Shown: positions 9,301-16,790 of the stretch, one piece after another
Position numbering within the stretch: the stretch's first letter is position 1
How the letters are laid out: each line of letters starts with the position of its first letter
Assembly: GCA_963675565.2 (NCBI GenBank)
Contig: CAXXYD010000004.1
Span: 2,046,001-2,110,000, forward strand
Length of the DNA stretch: 64,000 bases
Direction: 5' to 3'
Source of the DNA: JARRKU01 sp963675565
Lineage (GTDB): Bacteria > Desulfobacterota > Desulfobacteria > Desulfobacterales > Desulfosarcinaceae
Notes under the pieces: model-generated
The model's input: the letters and a program-made list of their open reading frames with translations, nothing else
What the model was told of the DNA's origin: nothing
The model's database searches: none
Translations under genes and position numbers: made by a program

Positions 9301-9732
9301 CGTCTTGTTGATGAGGCTCTTGCATATCGTTTAAAATCAGTGCCATTTACAGATATCTGGGCGCTTCAGCAGGATGCCGATATATTTCAGGCCGGGGTGG
9401 AAAAGGTGGCGGTAATGACGCTGCACGCTTCCAAGGGGCTGGAATTTTCAACCGTGTTTGTCGCCGGTTGTGAGGCCGGCTTGATACCCTATAAAAGACA
9501 TGATGGGCAGCGACAGGACACAGAAGAAGAGCGGCGTTTGTTTTATGTTGCCATTACACGTGCCCGAAAACAGCTCTTCTGCACATGGGCCCGAAAACGA
9601 ACCATTTATGGAAAAACAAAGGAACGGCAGCTGTCGCCGTTTTTAACCGACATTGAGGGGCGCTTGATCAGCAACATTGCCGGTCAATACCCATTTAAAA
9701 AGTCGCACCAGAAGCAGTTATCTCTTTTCTGA
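6352..9732 (+). CDS. Endonuclease Q-like PHP nuclease fused to UvrD/PcrA-type helicase
   Basis: A 1126-residue, two-part protein. Residues 1-430 form an EndoQ-like nuclease: PHP metal motif H8-x-H10, GTGDFTHPGW near 40-50, and a four-cysteine zinc finger (C279, C283, C295, C298). Known EndoQ enzymes of archaea and some bacteria nick 5' of deaminated bases (uracil, hypoxanthine) and abasic sites. Residues 470-1126 are a superfamily 1A helicase with Walker A GPGTGKT (491-497), DEFQD (681-685), QAIYGFRGSD, and C-terminal ASKGLEF and FYVAITRARKQL motifs. A single chain could incise damaged DNA and unwind from the nick. Domain assignments are strong; the coupled repair role is inferred. Confidence 0.85.
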   Translation: MKFIADFHIHSKYSRATAANLDLENLYISAQIKGISLIGTGDFTHPGWWNEIIEKLEPAESGLYRLKDTVAKRCDPFVPSSCRRPVRFMLVTEISNIYKKNNFTRKNHNLVFMPDQASANRFNQRLDKLGNIRSDGRPILGLDARNLLEIVLETHDQSFLVPAHIWTPWFSLLGSKSGFDAVEQCFEDLTNHIFALETGLSSDPAMNRRVSALDRYTLISNSDAHSPSKLGREANFFDTEMSYRAVYTALKTGNPEAFLGTIEFYPEEGKYHVDGHRKCGFSCRPDETRQLKGLCPQCGKPLTLGVLYRVDTLADRTWQEIPKEKVPFRSVIPLTELLAELLEVGPKSKKVAQAYSALIQSYGSEFSILCDMDWDAIELRNIPLIGESIRRMRSGELYFDPGYDGVFGCVRIFSPQERRKLSGQRSLFCVPSEKPVLNRYIQPEKPRIVKPPDVHERPRLFNTAEVNGFRLNKEQRRVVSHGKGPLVISAGPGTGKTRTITCRMADIIEKKKAPPENILAVTFTNQAAEEMRTRLKGMLQPDVDLPLVATFHAFCRSFLQEVYGNQCGAILEDLGRRAMIEDAVALAKTKGHSVSVPNDDLLNCIVLAKQQLLGPHDDLSQVVDKALSSQVARVYEQYQCLLKIQDLYDFEDLIFRVVKILQEDNSWRTALQRRYRYIFVDEFQDINMAQYRLLQSMAPPGSNICVIGDPDQAIYGFRGSDSRFFSQFGKDYSGAKSVSLKKNYRSTETILDVSFQVIDKGHKLPGVDRRRTYSGIIGKPAITIIASASERAEAVAIGRVIEQMVGGTSFQSVDFGKIESDTPKKESGFNDFGVLCRTSQQASFITEKLTSFGIPCLLISKQAGHEGVARKLLSAFRVISGKGAYVDLNHLAGLSPAGVGKETISMFKQWAYASQLPLATAMRCAKRIPIAGMSSRRQFRLVALFDLLEKLGRETAEMEAASALGHIAANTLLATRMDCHTPQRLVDEALAYRLKSVPFTDIWALQQDADIFQAGVEKVAVMTLHASKGLEFSTVFVAGCEAGLIPYKRHDGQRQDTEEERRLFYVAITRARKQLFCTWARKRTIYGKTKERQLSPFLTDIEGRLISNIAGQYPFKKSHQKQLSLF

Positions 9733-9841
9733 AGGACCGTATGCAGTCTAAAGACGGGACAGGTGTTAGCCGGAAAGGATAAATTGAAGAGGTCTTGCGG
9801 TCCGCAACAGATGACAAAAATTAAAGGAAAACACTGAATTT

Positions 9842-10210
9842 ATGGAACCCAGACACATTGAATCAATCGCCCTGGAAAACGGTCTCAAGCTGGAAATTCT
9901 GGATAATTCCCGAAAGGTGGCCCGGGACCGTTGGCAGGTCACAGTGATCGCTCGCATAGAAATCGAAGTTACGGACCGATGGTTCAATGATCGCCTTGCC
10001 CCGCCCGCCAAGAGCGATCAACTTCGAAACAAGCTGGGCGACACAGTGCGTTTCGTCAGTCAGGTGGAACGCAATTTTGTAGATGACAGGGAAAAAAAAT
10101 CCGTTCTCCAACAAATTCAGGGTCGACTGCTGGCGAACATAAAGTATTACAGCCATCCTGACTTTGCGGCCCGTTTTATCATCCGTGAATTTAAAAAGCC
10201 CGTCTATTGA
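9842..10210 (+). CDS. Conserved hypothetical protein
   Basis: A 122-residue, charged, probably cytoplasmic protein with no signal peptide or membrane segment, and none of the motifs I know. AAAGGA lies about 13 nt before the ATG. It sits 109 bp after the nuclease-helicase gene on the same strand, and codon use looks like its neighbours. I do not recognise the family. Confidence 0.6.
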   Translation: MEPRHIESIALENGLKLEILDNSRKVARDRWQVTVIARIEIEVTDRWFNDRLAPPAKSDQLRNKLGDTVRFVSQVERNFVDDREKKSVLQQIQGRLLANIKYYSHPDFAARFIIREFKKPVY

Positions 10211-10379
10211 ATAAAAGATACAGGTCGGCTAATACATAGGCGGCGCCCATATTAAATGAGGTCGACCCGACAGACAGGCTGTTCGTCACCAATATTGGGT
10301 TTTGATATTTTATCGCGCTGGCAGACGGTGGATATCTGTTGTATCGTCGAAAGTCAAAATTATGGAGTCTTTTTTCTAA
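10211..10379. other. Intergenic, contains one A-rich repeat-like word
   Basis: 169 bp with no gene. AATATTGGGTTTTGATATTT (10291-10310) reads on the other strand as an AAATATCAAAACCC-type word resembling those at 36.7, 48.5 and 51 kb. GGAG at 10364-10367 is the likely ribosome site for the next gene. Confidence 0.3.
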
Positions 10380-11300
10380 ATGGCTGCAACCGTAATACCC
10401 TTTGACGGCCGTGAGCGCTTGTTGACCCGGGTGTGCGCCTATGTAACGGCTGTGGACGAGCTGATTCGTGACGGTGACCGGGCTGTGGACTTGCTCATAA
10501 AGGGGTTTCCTCTGGCAGATGACGATCTCAAGGTAAAAATCGTCATTATGCTGGGAACTCTGGCAAACACCCGGGTGGCGTGGCTTTTGACGGATATCAT
10601 GTGCGATGCCTGCCAGGGGGAGTCCATACGCCAGGCGGCGGCCATCCAGATCAGTGTTGTGGCGGGTCTGCTTCCCGAAACGGACACTCTGGCGGACCGG
10701 CTTTTGGCGCAATTGGACAACCCGTCGCCGTTTGCCCGTGCCAATGCCGTTTTTGCTCTGGGATGGGAAGGAAATCTTAAAGCGGCACCGGACCTGATTG
10801 ATTCGCTTTCCGATGAGGATATTGAAGTCCAGCAAGCTGCGGTCAATGCCCTGTCCAACCTGCGCGACGAGCGCCTTTTCTCTCTTCTGGCCCAGCGCCT
10901 GGAACAGGGCTCCAAAGAACAGCAGCGCAGTATCTTGTACAACCTGGGGCATTTTCCCTCAAAACACGGAGATGTCCTTCAGATCTGCAAAACCTTCATG
11001 TTCCACAAGGATGCGGATTTGCGCTATGATGCGCTGATGGTGATGAACAGTGTGGCGGATACTGCCGAAAGTCTCCCCCTTTACGAACATTGCCTTGGGG
11101 ATGACGACCCGCGTATCCGGGAATTGGTTTTGACCCACCTGGGGTCTTTCGAGCGCCAGCATCTGGATCGTTTGTCTGCCAAGGTTCGTCAGCTTGTATT
11201 CGATCGATCGGTGAGTGTTCGCCAGGCGGCCACCCGCCTGGTGCACTATATGGATTCTATGCGTGTTGCCGCGAAAGGATCGCCTTATGGGCCTGTTTAA
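10380..11300 (+). CDS. HEAT-repeat protein
   Basis: A 306-residue all-helical protein made of repeated pairs of about 30 residues, for example FARANAVFALGWEGN, EVQQAAVNALSNLRDE, LRYDALMVMNSVAD and IRELVLTHLGSFE. This is the HEAT/PBS-lyase-like pattern used as a protein-protein scaffold. There is no enzyme motif, signal peptide or membrane segment. Its last 14 bases overlap the start of the hydrolase gene, so the two are probably co-translated. The binding partner cannot be told from sequence. Confidence 0.8.
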   Translation: MAATVIPFDGRERLLTRVCAYVTAVDELIRDGDRAVDLLIKGFPLADDDLKVKIVIMLGTLANTRVAWLLTDIMCDACQGESIRQAAAIQISVVAGLLPETDTLADRLLAQLDNPSPFARANAVFALGWEGNLKAAPDLIDSLSDEDIEVQQAAVNALSNLRDERLFSLLAQRLEQGSKEQQRSILYNLGHFPSKHGDVLQICKTFMFHKDADLRYDALMVMNSVADTAESLPLYEHCLGDDDPRIRELVLTHLGSFERQHLDRLSAKVRQLVFDRSVSVRQAATRLVHYMDSMRVAAKGSPYGPV

Positions 11301-12033
11301 AATACACCCCATCGTTACCGGGACCAAAGTGTTTGACCAGGGGATGATGACGTACCAGCACGCTTATGGCAAGCCGTATACGATTCCCATATACAGCTGG
11401 TATCTTGAAGGCGGCGATAAAACAATATTGGTGGATACCGGAGAGATGCACCCCATTCAATCCGAAGAACGGGAAAAGGCGATCGGGGGAAAAATATACA
11501 CGTTTGAACAGGGGTTAAGCATCTGGGGCCTGGCGCCTGAAGATATCGACATCGTCATTCATACCCACCTTCACAATGATCATTGTGAAAATGACTATAA
11601 ATGTGAAAATGCGACTATTTACGTGCATGAAAAAGAGCTGCGCCGGATACACAATCCGCATCCTTTGGATTTTCGCTATCTGGAAGACTATATTGATGAA
11701 GTGGAGGCCAACGGTCAGATCGAAACAATTGACACAGACCGGGAGATTGTTCCGGGTATAGAGGTGATCCACACCCCGGTGCATACCGACGGTGGTTTGA
11801 GTATCGCTATCGATACGGTTAAGGGAAAGGCCGTTATTACGGGATTTTGCGTTATCATGGAAAACTTCGAGCCACCGGTTGAGATCAAAGCCATGGAAAT
11901 GGAAGTGATTCCTCCGGGGACTCATGTGAATACCTATCAAGCCTATGATATCATGTTGAAGATCAAGGAAATGGCGGATATTCTCATCCCTTTGCACGAA
12001 CCCGGGTTTGCATCGGTCAGTCAAATCCCCTGA
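11287..12033 (+). CDS. Metallo-beta-lactamase-fold hydrolase (AHL-lactonase-like)
   Basis: A 248-residue MBL-fold enzyme. The start ATG at 11287 (MGLFKIHPIV) follows AAAGGA and lies inside the end of the HEAT gene; an open frame continues upstream but does not resemble the family. Zinc ligands are visible as H94-x-H96-x-D98-H99, with a later H in HTPVHTDGG and a final HEPG histidine. YSWYLEGGDKTILVDTG is typical of the N-acyl-homoserine-lactonase subgroup. That subgroup acts on lactones or other esters; the true substrate is unknown. No signal peptide. Confidence 0.8.
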   Translation: MGLFKIHPIVTGTKVFDQGMMTYQHAYGKPYTIPIYSWYLEGGDKTILVDTGEMHPIQSEEREKAIGGKIYTFEQGLSIWGLAPEDIDIVIHTHLHNDHCENDYKCENATIYVHEKELRRIHNPHPLDFRYLEDYIDEVEANGQIETIDTDREIVPGIEVIHTPVHTDGGLSIAIDTVKGKAVITGFCVIMENFEPPVEIKAMEMEVIPPGTHVNTYQAYDIMLKIKEMADILIPLHEPGFASVSQIP

Positions 12034-12099
12034 TTCAACGTATTATCGGATTACGATATTGGACGAGCCGGCATCTTTTCCGGTTTAAAGGATTCAGCC

Positions 12100-13356
12100 A
12101 TGCTCAACAGCAGAGGCATCATTACCATTATGGGGTCCGGTGAGTTGACCGCCACCATGGTTGAAGTACATAAATGCCTGCTTCGAAAATACGGTGATTC
12201 GGCGCGAGCGGTTTTTATTGACACCCCTGCAGGGTTTCAGCTCAATGCCGATCAGATTTCCCGAAAGGCTGTTGAATTTTTTAAACTGCGGGTGCAGCAA
12301 TCCCTGGCCATCGCATCTTTTAAGTCAGCTGGCCTGAACCCTGTGTCGGCCGAACAGGGATTTGATCGCATGCGTTGCGCAGATTATCTGCTCGTCGGTC
12401 CGGGCAGCCCGACATACGCATTAAAACAGTGGCAGCAAAGCCCTGTTCCGGATATTTTAGTCCAGCGGATCGCTGCCGGAGGCTGCCTGGTTGCCGCCAG
12501 CGCTGCCGCCCTCACCATCGGACGGCTGACCCTTCCGGTCTATGAAATTTATAAGGTCGGCGATCACGTCCACTGGGTAAACGGGCTCAACCTGCTCGGA
12601 CGCGCAGGAATGGACCTGGCGGTTATTCCGCACTGGAATAATGCTGAAGGCGGCAACCATGACACCCGGTACTGTTTTATGGGTGCGGAGCGTCTGCAAC
12701 GGTTGATTGATCAACTGCCCCAAGCCACCCAAATTTTGGGGTTGGATGAACATACTGCCCTGATTATTGACCTGGCAAAACCACACGCCACTGTTCAGGG
12801 CCAGGGAACCGTTACCCTGAAAAATCGCTCGCAGGAACTGTCCTTTTTCGGAGGAGATCGGATTCCACTGGCGTTGTTGCGGGGCGAGGATTCACCGGCC
12901 GGATTACTGCCTGCAAACCACCGGGAACAGAAAAAGCCACCCAAAGACCATTGCCGGGATCGGGTCGATGATCTCTGGACCGCCATCCATGCTCTGGCAA
13001 AGCAAGCCTGTCAGGCGGTGGATGACGGTCACGATGAAGCAATAGCCCGGAACTTGCTGGAATTAGAGCGGTTGATCTGGAGATCCAGGGAACAGTTAGA
13101 AGAACAGAACGCCATGGGCGCCGCCCGGGAAGTGTTACGCAATGTGTTGGCCGTTTTGACTGCCGGCCTGGCGGCGCGTCCCAAAAACCGACGGTCCTGC
13201 CTTGAGCCGGTCGTATCGGCCGTGCTCCGCCTCCGGGATCAATTCCGATCTCAAAAAAAATGGGAAGAGGCCGACGCCGTCCGTTCCTGTTTAGAAAAGG
13301 CCGGTATTCGGGTCACGGATTCTGAGGCTGGCGTGCGTTGGGCGCTGGATGAATGA
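12100..13356 (+). CDS. Peptidase S51/cyanophycinase-like domain fused to a CysRS-like C-terminal domain
   Basis: A 418-residue protein. Residues 1-270 have the peptidase E/cyanophycinase (S51, class I glutamine amidotransferase-like) fold: TIMGSGELT at the start, VFIDTPAGFQ, LLVGPGSPTYAL, and a nucleophile elbow around S134 (AASAAALTIG). In classical S51 members this is G-x-SAG, so the elbow here is altered. The last 45 residues (about 375-418) look like the end of cysteinyl-tRNA synthetase: R-x-x-FR-x-x-K-x-W-x-x-AD-x-x-R, then L-x-x-x-GI, D-x-x-x-G and W. The CysRS catalytic domain is absent. This fusion, upstream of MshA- and MshB-like genes, is noteworthy. Function unknown. Confidence 0.7.
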   Translation: MLNSRGIITIMGSGELTATMVEVHKCLLRKYGDSARAVFIDTPAGFQLNADQISRKAVEFFKLRVQQSLAIASFKSAGLNPVSAEQGFDRMRCADYLLVGPGSPTYALKQWQQSPVPDILVQRIAAGGCLVAASAAALTIGRLTLPVYEIYKVGDHVHWVNGLNLLGRAGMDLAVIPHWNNAEGGNHDTRYCFMGAERLQRLIDQLPQATQILGLDEHTALIIDLAKPHATVQGQGTVTLKNRSQELSFFGGDRIPLALLRGEDSPAGLLPANHREQKKPPKDHCRDRVDDLWTAIHALAKQACQAVDDGHDEAIARNLLELERLIWRSREQLEEQNAMGAAREVLRNVLAVLTAGLAARPKNRRSCLEPVVSAVLRLRDQFRSQKKWEEADAVRSCLEKAGIRVTDSEAGVRWALDE

Positions 13357-13452
13357 ACGATGTTGCATCTTGACGCGATCAGCGCTATTAGGCCCTACCC
13401 CGCGGCCTGTTTTTCACGGCTTTTACCCTGACCGGGAAGGAGGAACGCAGTT

Positions 13453-14436
13453 CTGACGGCAAAACTAACCGTATCTTCGCTTTCGATGGAAGCATTCCAT
13501 ACGATTTGGCGCCAAGACCAGACCGCCTTGAATTGGAATTGTCTTTTTGTTACCCCCGTGTGGTTGCAAACCGTGATGCGTCACCTTGGCACCCGGGGGG
13601 ACCCGCTGATCCTGGGCTTTTTCAGCAGCGGCCGGCCGATCGGCGTTGTCCCGCTATCGATCAACGGCAAGCGGGCCCAATTTCTAGGTCGAGCCGATGT
13701 GTGTGATTATCAGGATATCATTGCCGTACCCGGCCAGGAGGCGGCGGTGATGCGCGGCCTGACCGACTATCTGCGACAGACGGATATTCATTTTCTCGAC
13801 CTTCAAACCCTGCGGCCCGATGCGGCCCTTTATAAGGGTATCGAACCGCTTGCCGCTTCAGGCCGGGTCAAGTTCACCCGCAGCCGTTGCGATGTGACTT
13901 TTGAAACCCCGCTGCCGGCGTCATGGGATGACTACCTGATGCTGTTGAATGGTAAACAGCGTCATGAAGTGCGCCGTAAAATGCGACGCCTTGACGATGA
14001 CGGTCCTTTCGAGTTTCGTTTGTCGGACCCCGCAAAGGCGCCGGGCTCCGATATCGAAGCTTTTCTTCGGCTCTTTCAAATGAACCGTGAGGATAAGGCC
14101 GACTTTATGGACGGTGCCATGTCGGCTTATTTCAGCGATTTGATGAATTCGTTGGCCGGGCATGACATACTGAGGCTTTATTTCCTCGAGCTGGCCGCCG
14201 GCCCGGCCGCGGCTGTACTTTGCTTTGATTTCGGCGGCGTCCGTTATCTTTACAACAATGCCTACGATGCCCGGTACAACGATCTGAGCGTGGGCATTCT
14301 CAGCAAAGTGTTCAGTATTCGCGCGGGTATCGAAACGGGGTGCCGGCATTACGATTTTCTCAAAGGTGCCGAGACATATAAAAAACACATCGGCGGTCAG
14401 CAAGTCCAGCTTCACCGATGTTTGATCGAATGGTAA
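13453..14436 (+). CDS. CelD/BcsL-family GNAT-like acyltransferase, probable CTG start
   Basis: A protein of about 327 residues of the CelD/BcsL GNAT-like family. Features are the FVTPVWLQTV N-terminal segment, KQRHEVRRKMRRL in the middle and YNNAYDARYNDLSVGILSKV before the closing FLKGAETYKKHIGG. Such enzymes move acyl groups to amino sugars or cell-surface molecules. The first ATG (13486) has no ribosome site. The frame is open back to 13432, and a perfect AAGGAGGA (13437-13444) sits 8 nt before CTG 13453. Starting there adds the residues TAKLTVSSLS, which fit the family's usual N-terminus. An ATG start with a weak site is the alternative. Confidence 0.72.
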   Translation: MTAKLTVSSLSMEAFHTIWRQDQTALNWNCLFVTPVWLQTVMRHLGTRGDPLILGFFSSGRPIGVVPLSINGKRAQFLGRADVCDYQDIIAVPGQEAAVMRGLTDYLRQTDIHFLDLQTLRPDAALYKGIEPLAASGRVKFTRSRCDVTFETPLPASWDDYLMLLNGKQRHEVRRKMRRLDDDGPFEFRLSDPAKAPGSDIEAFLRLFQMNREDKADFMDGAMSAYFSDLMNSLAGHDILRLYFLELAAGPAAAVLCFDFGGVRYLYNNAYDARYNDLSVGILSKVFSIRAGIETGCRHYDFLKGAETYKKHIGGQQVQLHRCLIEW

Positions 14437-14469
14437 CCTGCAGGTTGACCGTCACCGCACCAGGGAACC

Positions 14470-15693
14470 ATGGATACCGCGGAAATGAACAAACTCCGGC
14501 ACATTGCCATGCTTGCCATTCACTCCAGTCCCATAGGTCCCCTGGGAACACAGGATACCGGAGGGATGAGTGTCTATGTTTGCGAAACGGCCAGATGGCT
14601 CGGCCGGAGGGGTTTTGCCATCGATATTTTCACCTGTGCAAAAGGCAGTACCGCCGAAATCGACCTCTTTGCCAATGTGCGCCTGATCCATCTGGGCCGA
14701 AACCGCTTTGCTGAAATCTCCAAATCCCATTTGCCCTTCTACGTGGATGAGATTTTTGGATGCCTTGAACAATACTGCCGGGATAGTGGGCGGGCCTATG
14801 ATTGGGTTCACAGTCATTATTGGATTTCCGCATTGGTCGGGTCAATGGCGGCCAGACATTGGCGCTGCCCCCATATCACCACGTTCCACACTTTGGGTGC
14901 CGTCAAAAACGATACGGCTTCCGGTGAAAACGAACCCCTCGGGCGCATTGCATCCGAACGCCGCCTGGCGGATCTTGTGGACGCCATGATTGTGCCGGCC
15001 CAAAGGGAAAGGGACCATTTGATTGAGCACTATAAGGCGGATCCGGCGAGGATTCAGGTGGTTTCGTGCGGCGTCAACCTGGTGCGCTTTAAACCCATGG
15101 ATCGTAACCGAATGAGGGCGCGGTTGGGTTTGGATCGCCACGCGGATATTCTGATCTATGTGGGTCGCTTTGCGGCTCTGAAGGGGATTGATATTTTGGT
15201 GGGGGCCATGGGGCACCTACGCGATATCATGCCGGAACTTCAATTGCTGCTGGTGGGGGGCGACGGTCCCGGTGCCAGATCGACACTGGCCATAGAGGCG
15301 CAGGTGAGCGAACTGAAAATTCAGGATCGTGTATCGATTGTCGGGCGTATCGACCCATCCGATTTGCCATGCTATTACAGTGCCGCGGATCTTCTTGTTT
15401 TACCGTCCCACTACGAAAGCTTTGGCCTTGTGGTGCTCGAGGCGCTGGCGTGCGGAACACCTGTGCTGGCCACTCCCGTGGGAGCCATGGAGTCCGTCAT
15501 CATCCCGGGACTGAACGGTGCAATTGTTGCGTCACCCGAAATCGGTGCAGTGTCACACGGCATTGCCCGTTTTTTGGCCACACCCCGGCAACGGCGACCC
15601 GGCCAGGAAGAGATACGCGCCACTGTTAAGGCGTTCGGGTGGGCATCGGTTGCCGAACGGATCGAGGCGGTCTACCATAAGGCAGGAGACTGA
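14470..15693 (+). CDS. GT4 glycosyltransferase, MshA / sucrose-phosphate-synthase-like
   Basis: A 407-residue GT-B fold glycosyltransferase of family GT4. The N-terminal half closely follows MshA: M-x-x-HSSP, a GTQDTGGMSVYVCETARWL block, VHSHYWIS, TFHTLGAVK and an E-x-x-x-x-x-ERRL helix. The nucleotide-sugar site is ESFGLVVLEALACGTPV. MshA transfers GlcNAc to inositol phosphate as the first step of mycothiol synthesis; sucrose-phosphate synthases share the fold and the GG motif. It sits 33 bp after the acyltransferase and 21 bp before a PIG-L deacetylase, which favours an N-acetyl-sugar product. Acceptor and exact product are unknown. Confidence 0.82.
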   Translation: MDTAEMNKLRHIAMLAIHSSPIGPLGTQDTGGMSVYVCETARWLGRRGFAIDIFTCAKGSTAEIDLFANVRLIHLGRNRFAEISKSHLPFYVDEIFGCLEQYCRDSGRAYDWVHSHYWISALVGSMAARHWRCPHITTFHTLGAVKNDTASGENEPLGRIASERRLADLVDAMIVPAQRERDHLIEHYKADPARIQVVSCGVNLVRFKPMDRNRMRARLGLDRHADILIYVGRFAALKGIDILVGAMGHLRDIMPELQLLLVGGDGPGARSTLAIEAQVSELKIQDRVSIVGRIDPSDLPCYYSAADLLVLPSHYESFGLVVLEALACGTPVLATPVGAMESVIIPGLNGAIVASPEIGAVSHGIARFLATPRQRRPGQEEIRATVKAFGWASVAERIEAVYHKAGD

Positions 15694-15714
15694 AATTTAA
15701 AGGAGAATAAAAAT

Positions 15715-16410
15715 ATGAGCGCACCGGTGGATCTTATGGTGATAACAGCCCATCCCGATGACGCAGAATTTGGCGCCGCTGGAACGGTGGCTCTGTGGAC
15801 CCGGGCGGGAAAATCGGCCGTTTATGTGGTTTGTACCAGCGGCGACAAGGGAACCAGCGATCGTCAGCTGACACCCGAAAAGCTGATCCCCATTCGGGAA
15901 AAAGAGCAGCGCAAGGCATGTGAAGTCCTGGGTGTCGACGATGTTGTATTTTTGGGGTACGGGGATCAAACCCTGGAAGAGACACCAGCCTTTAGAAAGC
16001 ATTTGGTGGAGATGATCCGAACCTTTCAGCCCCAAACCGTTATTACCCTGGATCCTTATCGAAGGTATCTGTGGCATAGAGACCACCGCATCGTCGGCCA
16101 GGTGGTCATGGATGCGGTGTTTCCCTTTGCCAGGGACCACATGGCTTACCCGGATCTTCTGGCGCGCGGGCTTGAGCCACACAAAGTCAGAGAAATTCTC
16201 TTTTTTGGCTCAGAGGATATTAATTTTTATTCCGACATCGCACCCACCTTTGATTTGAAGCTCGCCGCCCTGCGTTGCCACCAAAGCCAGGTCAGCCATC
16301 TGGGGGGGGGGGATCTGGGTGCCTGGCTGCGCAACCGATGCCGTTTGCTGGCCAAAGGAAGCGACTATCAACTGGCGGAGGCCTTCCATCGCGTTGAGTT
16401 GCCGGAATAA
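15715..16410 (+). CDS. PIG-L/LmbE-family N-acetylglucosaminyl deacetylase
   Basis: A 231-residue zinc-dependent de-N-acetylase, the family of MshB, BshB and LmbE. The metal and catalytic signature AHPDDAE is at residues 12-18 and the second ligand is in LWHRDHR. The ribosome site AAAGGAG precedes the ATG. The MshA-like gene immediately upstream could make its substrate, as MshA and MshB act in sequence. Near codon 196 the gene runs through eleven consecutive G residues (16302-16312), coding GGG in the present frame; a slip there would replace the last 35 or so residues. Substrate not determined. Confidence 0.85.
   Translation: MSAPVDLMVITAHPDDAEFGAAGTVALWTRAGKSAVYVVCTSGDKGTSDRQLTPEKLIPIREKEQRKACEVLGVDDVVFLGYGDQTLEETPAFRKHLVEMIRTFQPQTVITLDPYRRYLWHRDHRIVGQVVMDAVFPFARDHMAYPDLLARGLEPHKVREILFFGSEDINFYSDIAPTFDLKLAALRCHQSQVSHLGGGDLGAWLRNRCRLLAKGSDYQLAEAFHRVELPE
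16302..16312 (+). repeat. Poly-G tract of 11 in the PIG-L coding region
   Basis: Eleven G residues in a row inside an open reading frame. Tracts of this length are prone to polymerase slippage, and also to sequencing error. In the length shown, the frame is intact to the normal end of the family. Confidence 0.7.
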
Positions 16411-16439
16411 CGCAAGACAATCCCAGAGGCGTTTGGGGC

Positions 16440-16790
16440 CCGATTTTTATGGAACCCGGGTAAAAAACCGCTGGCAGACTTACGGGTTGGTGGACGTTTC
16501 CTGGCGGAAAGATCGAACCGGGCGAAACAGCCGAACAATGCCTTGAACGGGAACGCTATGGGGAATTTGAGGCCGAAGCAGATAGTGGCCCATATATAGG
16601 AGCAAGCCTACACGCCTGCGATTTTGGAACAATTGAACTGATCGCTTTCAGAACGAAGGTCAACAGCGCAGACTTTAAACTCAACGACCATGAATCGGTG
16701 GCTGGTTTTTCAAAGGGACACCAAGTGACTCGCCGCAAGATTAACGGCTACTTGATAATGCGTAAATGGTGGGTTTTGCGGCGCCATTGA
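16440..16790 (+). pseudogene. Decayed NUDIX (MutT-like) hydrolase
   Basis: From 16485 the + strand reads GWWTFPGGKIEPGETAEQCL, an unmistakable start of a NUDIX box, and continues through GPYIGASLHACDFGTIELIAF and LNDHESV to a stop at 16788-16790. Upstream in the same frame there is a stop at 16461-16463, and the missing N-terminus lies scattered in other frames. The box itself should run RE-x-x-EE-x-G but reads RERYGEFEAE, so one metal-binding glutamate is displaced. No usable start codon or ribosome site is present. It is best read as a frameshifted, inactive copy. Its tail overlaps the convergent gene at 16748. Confidence 0.65.
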
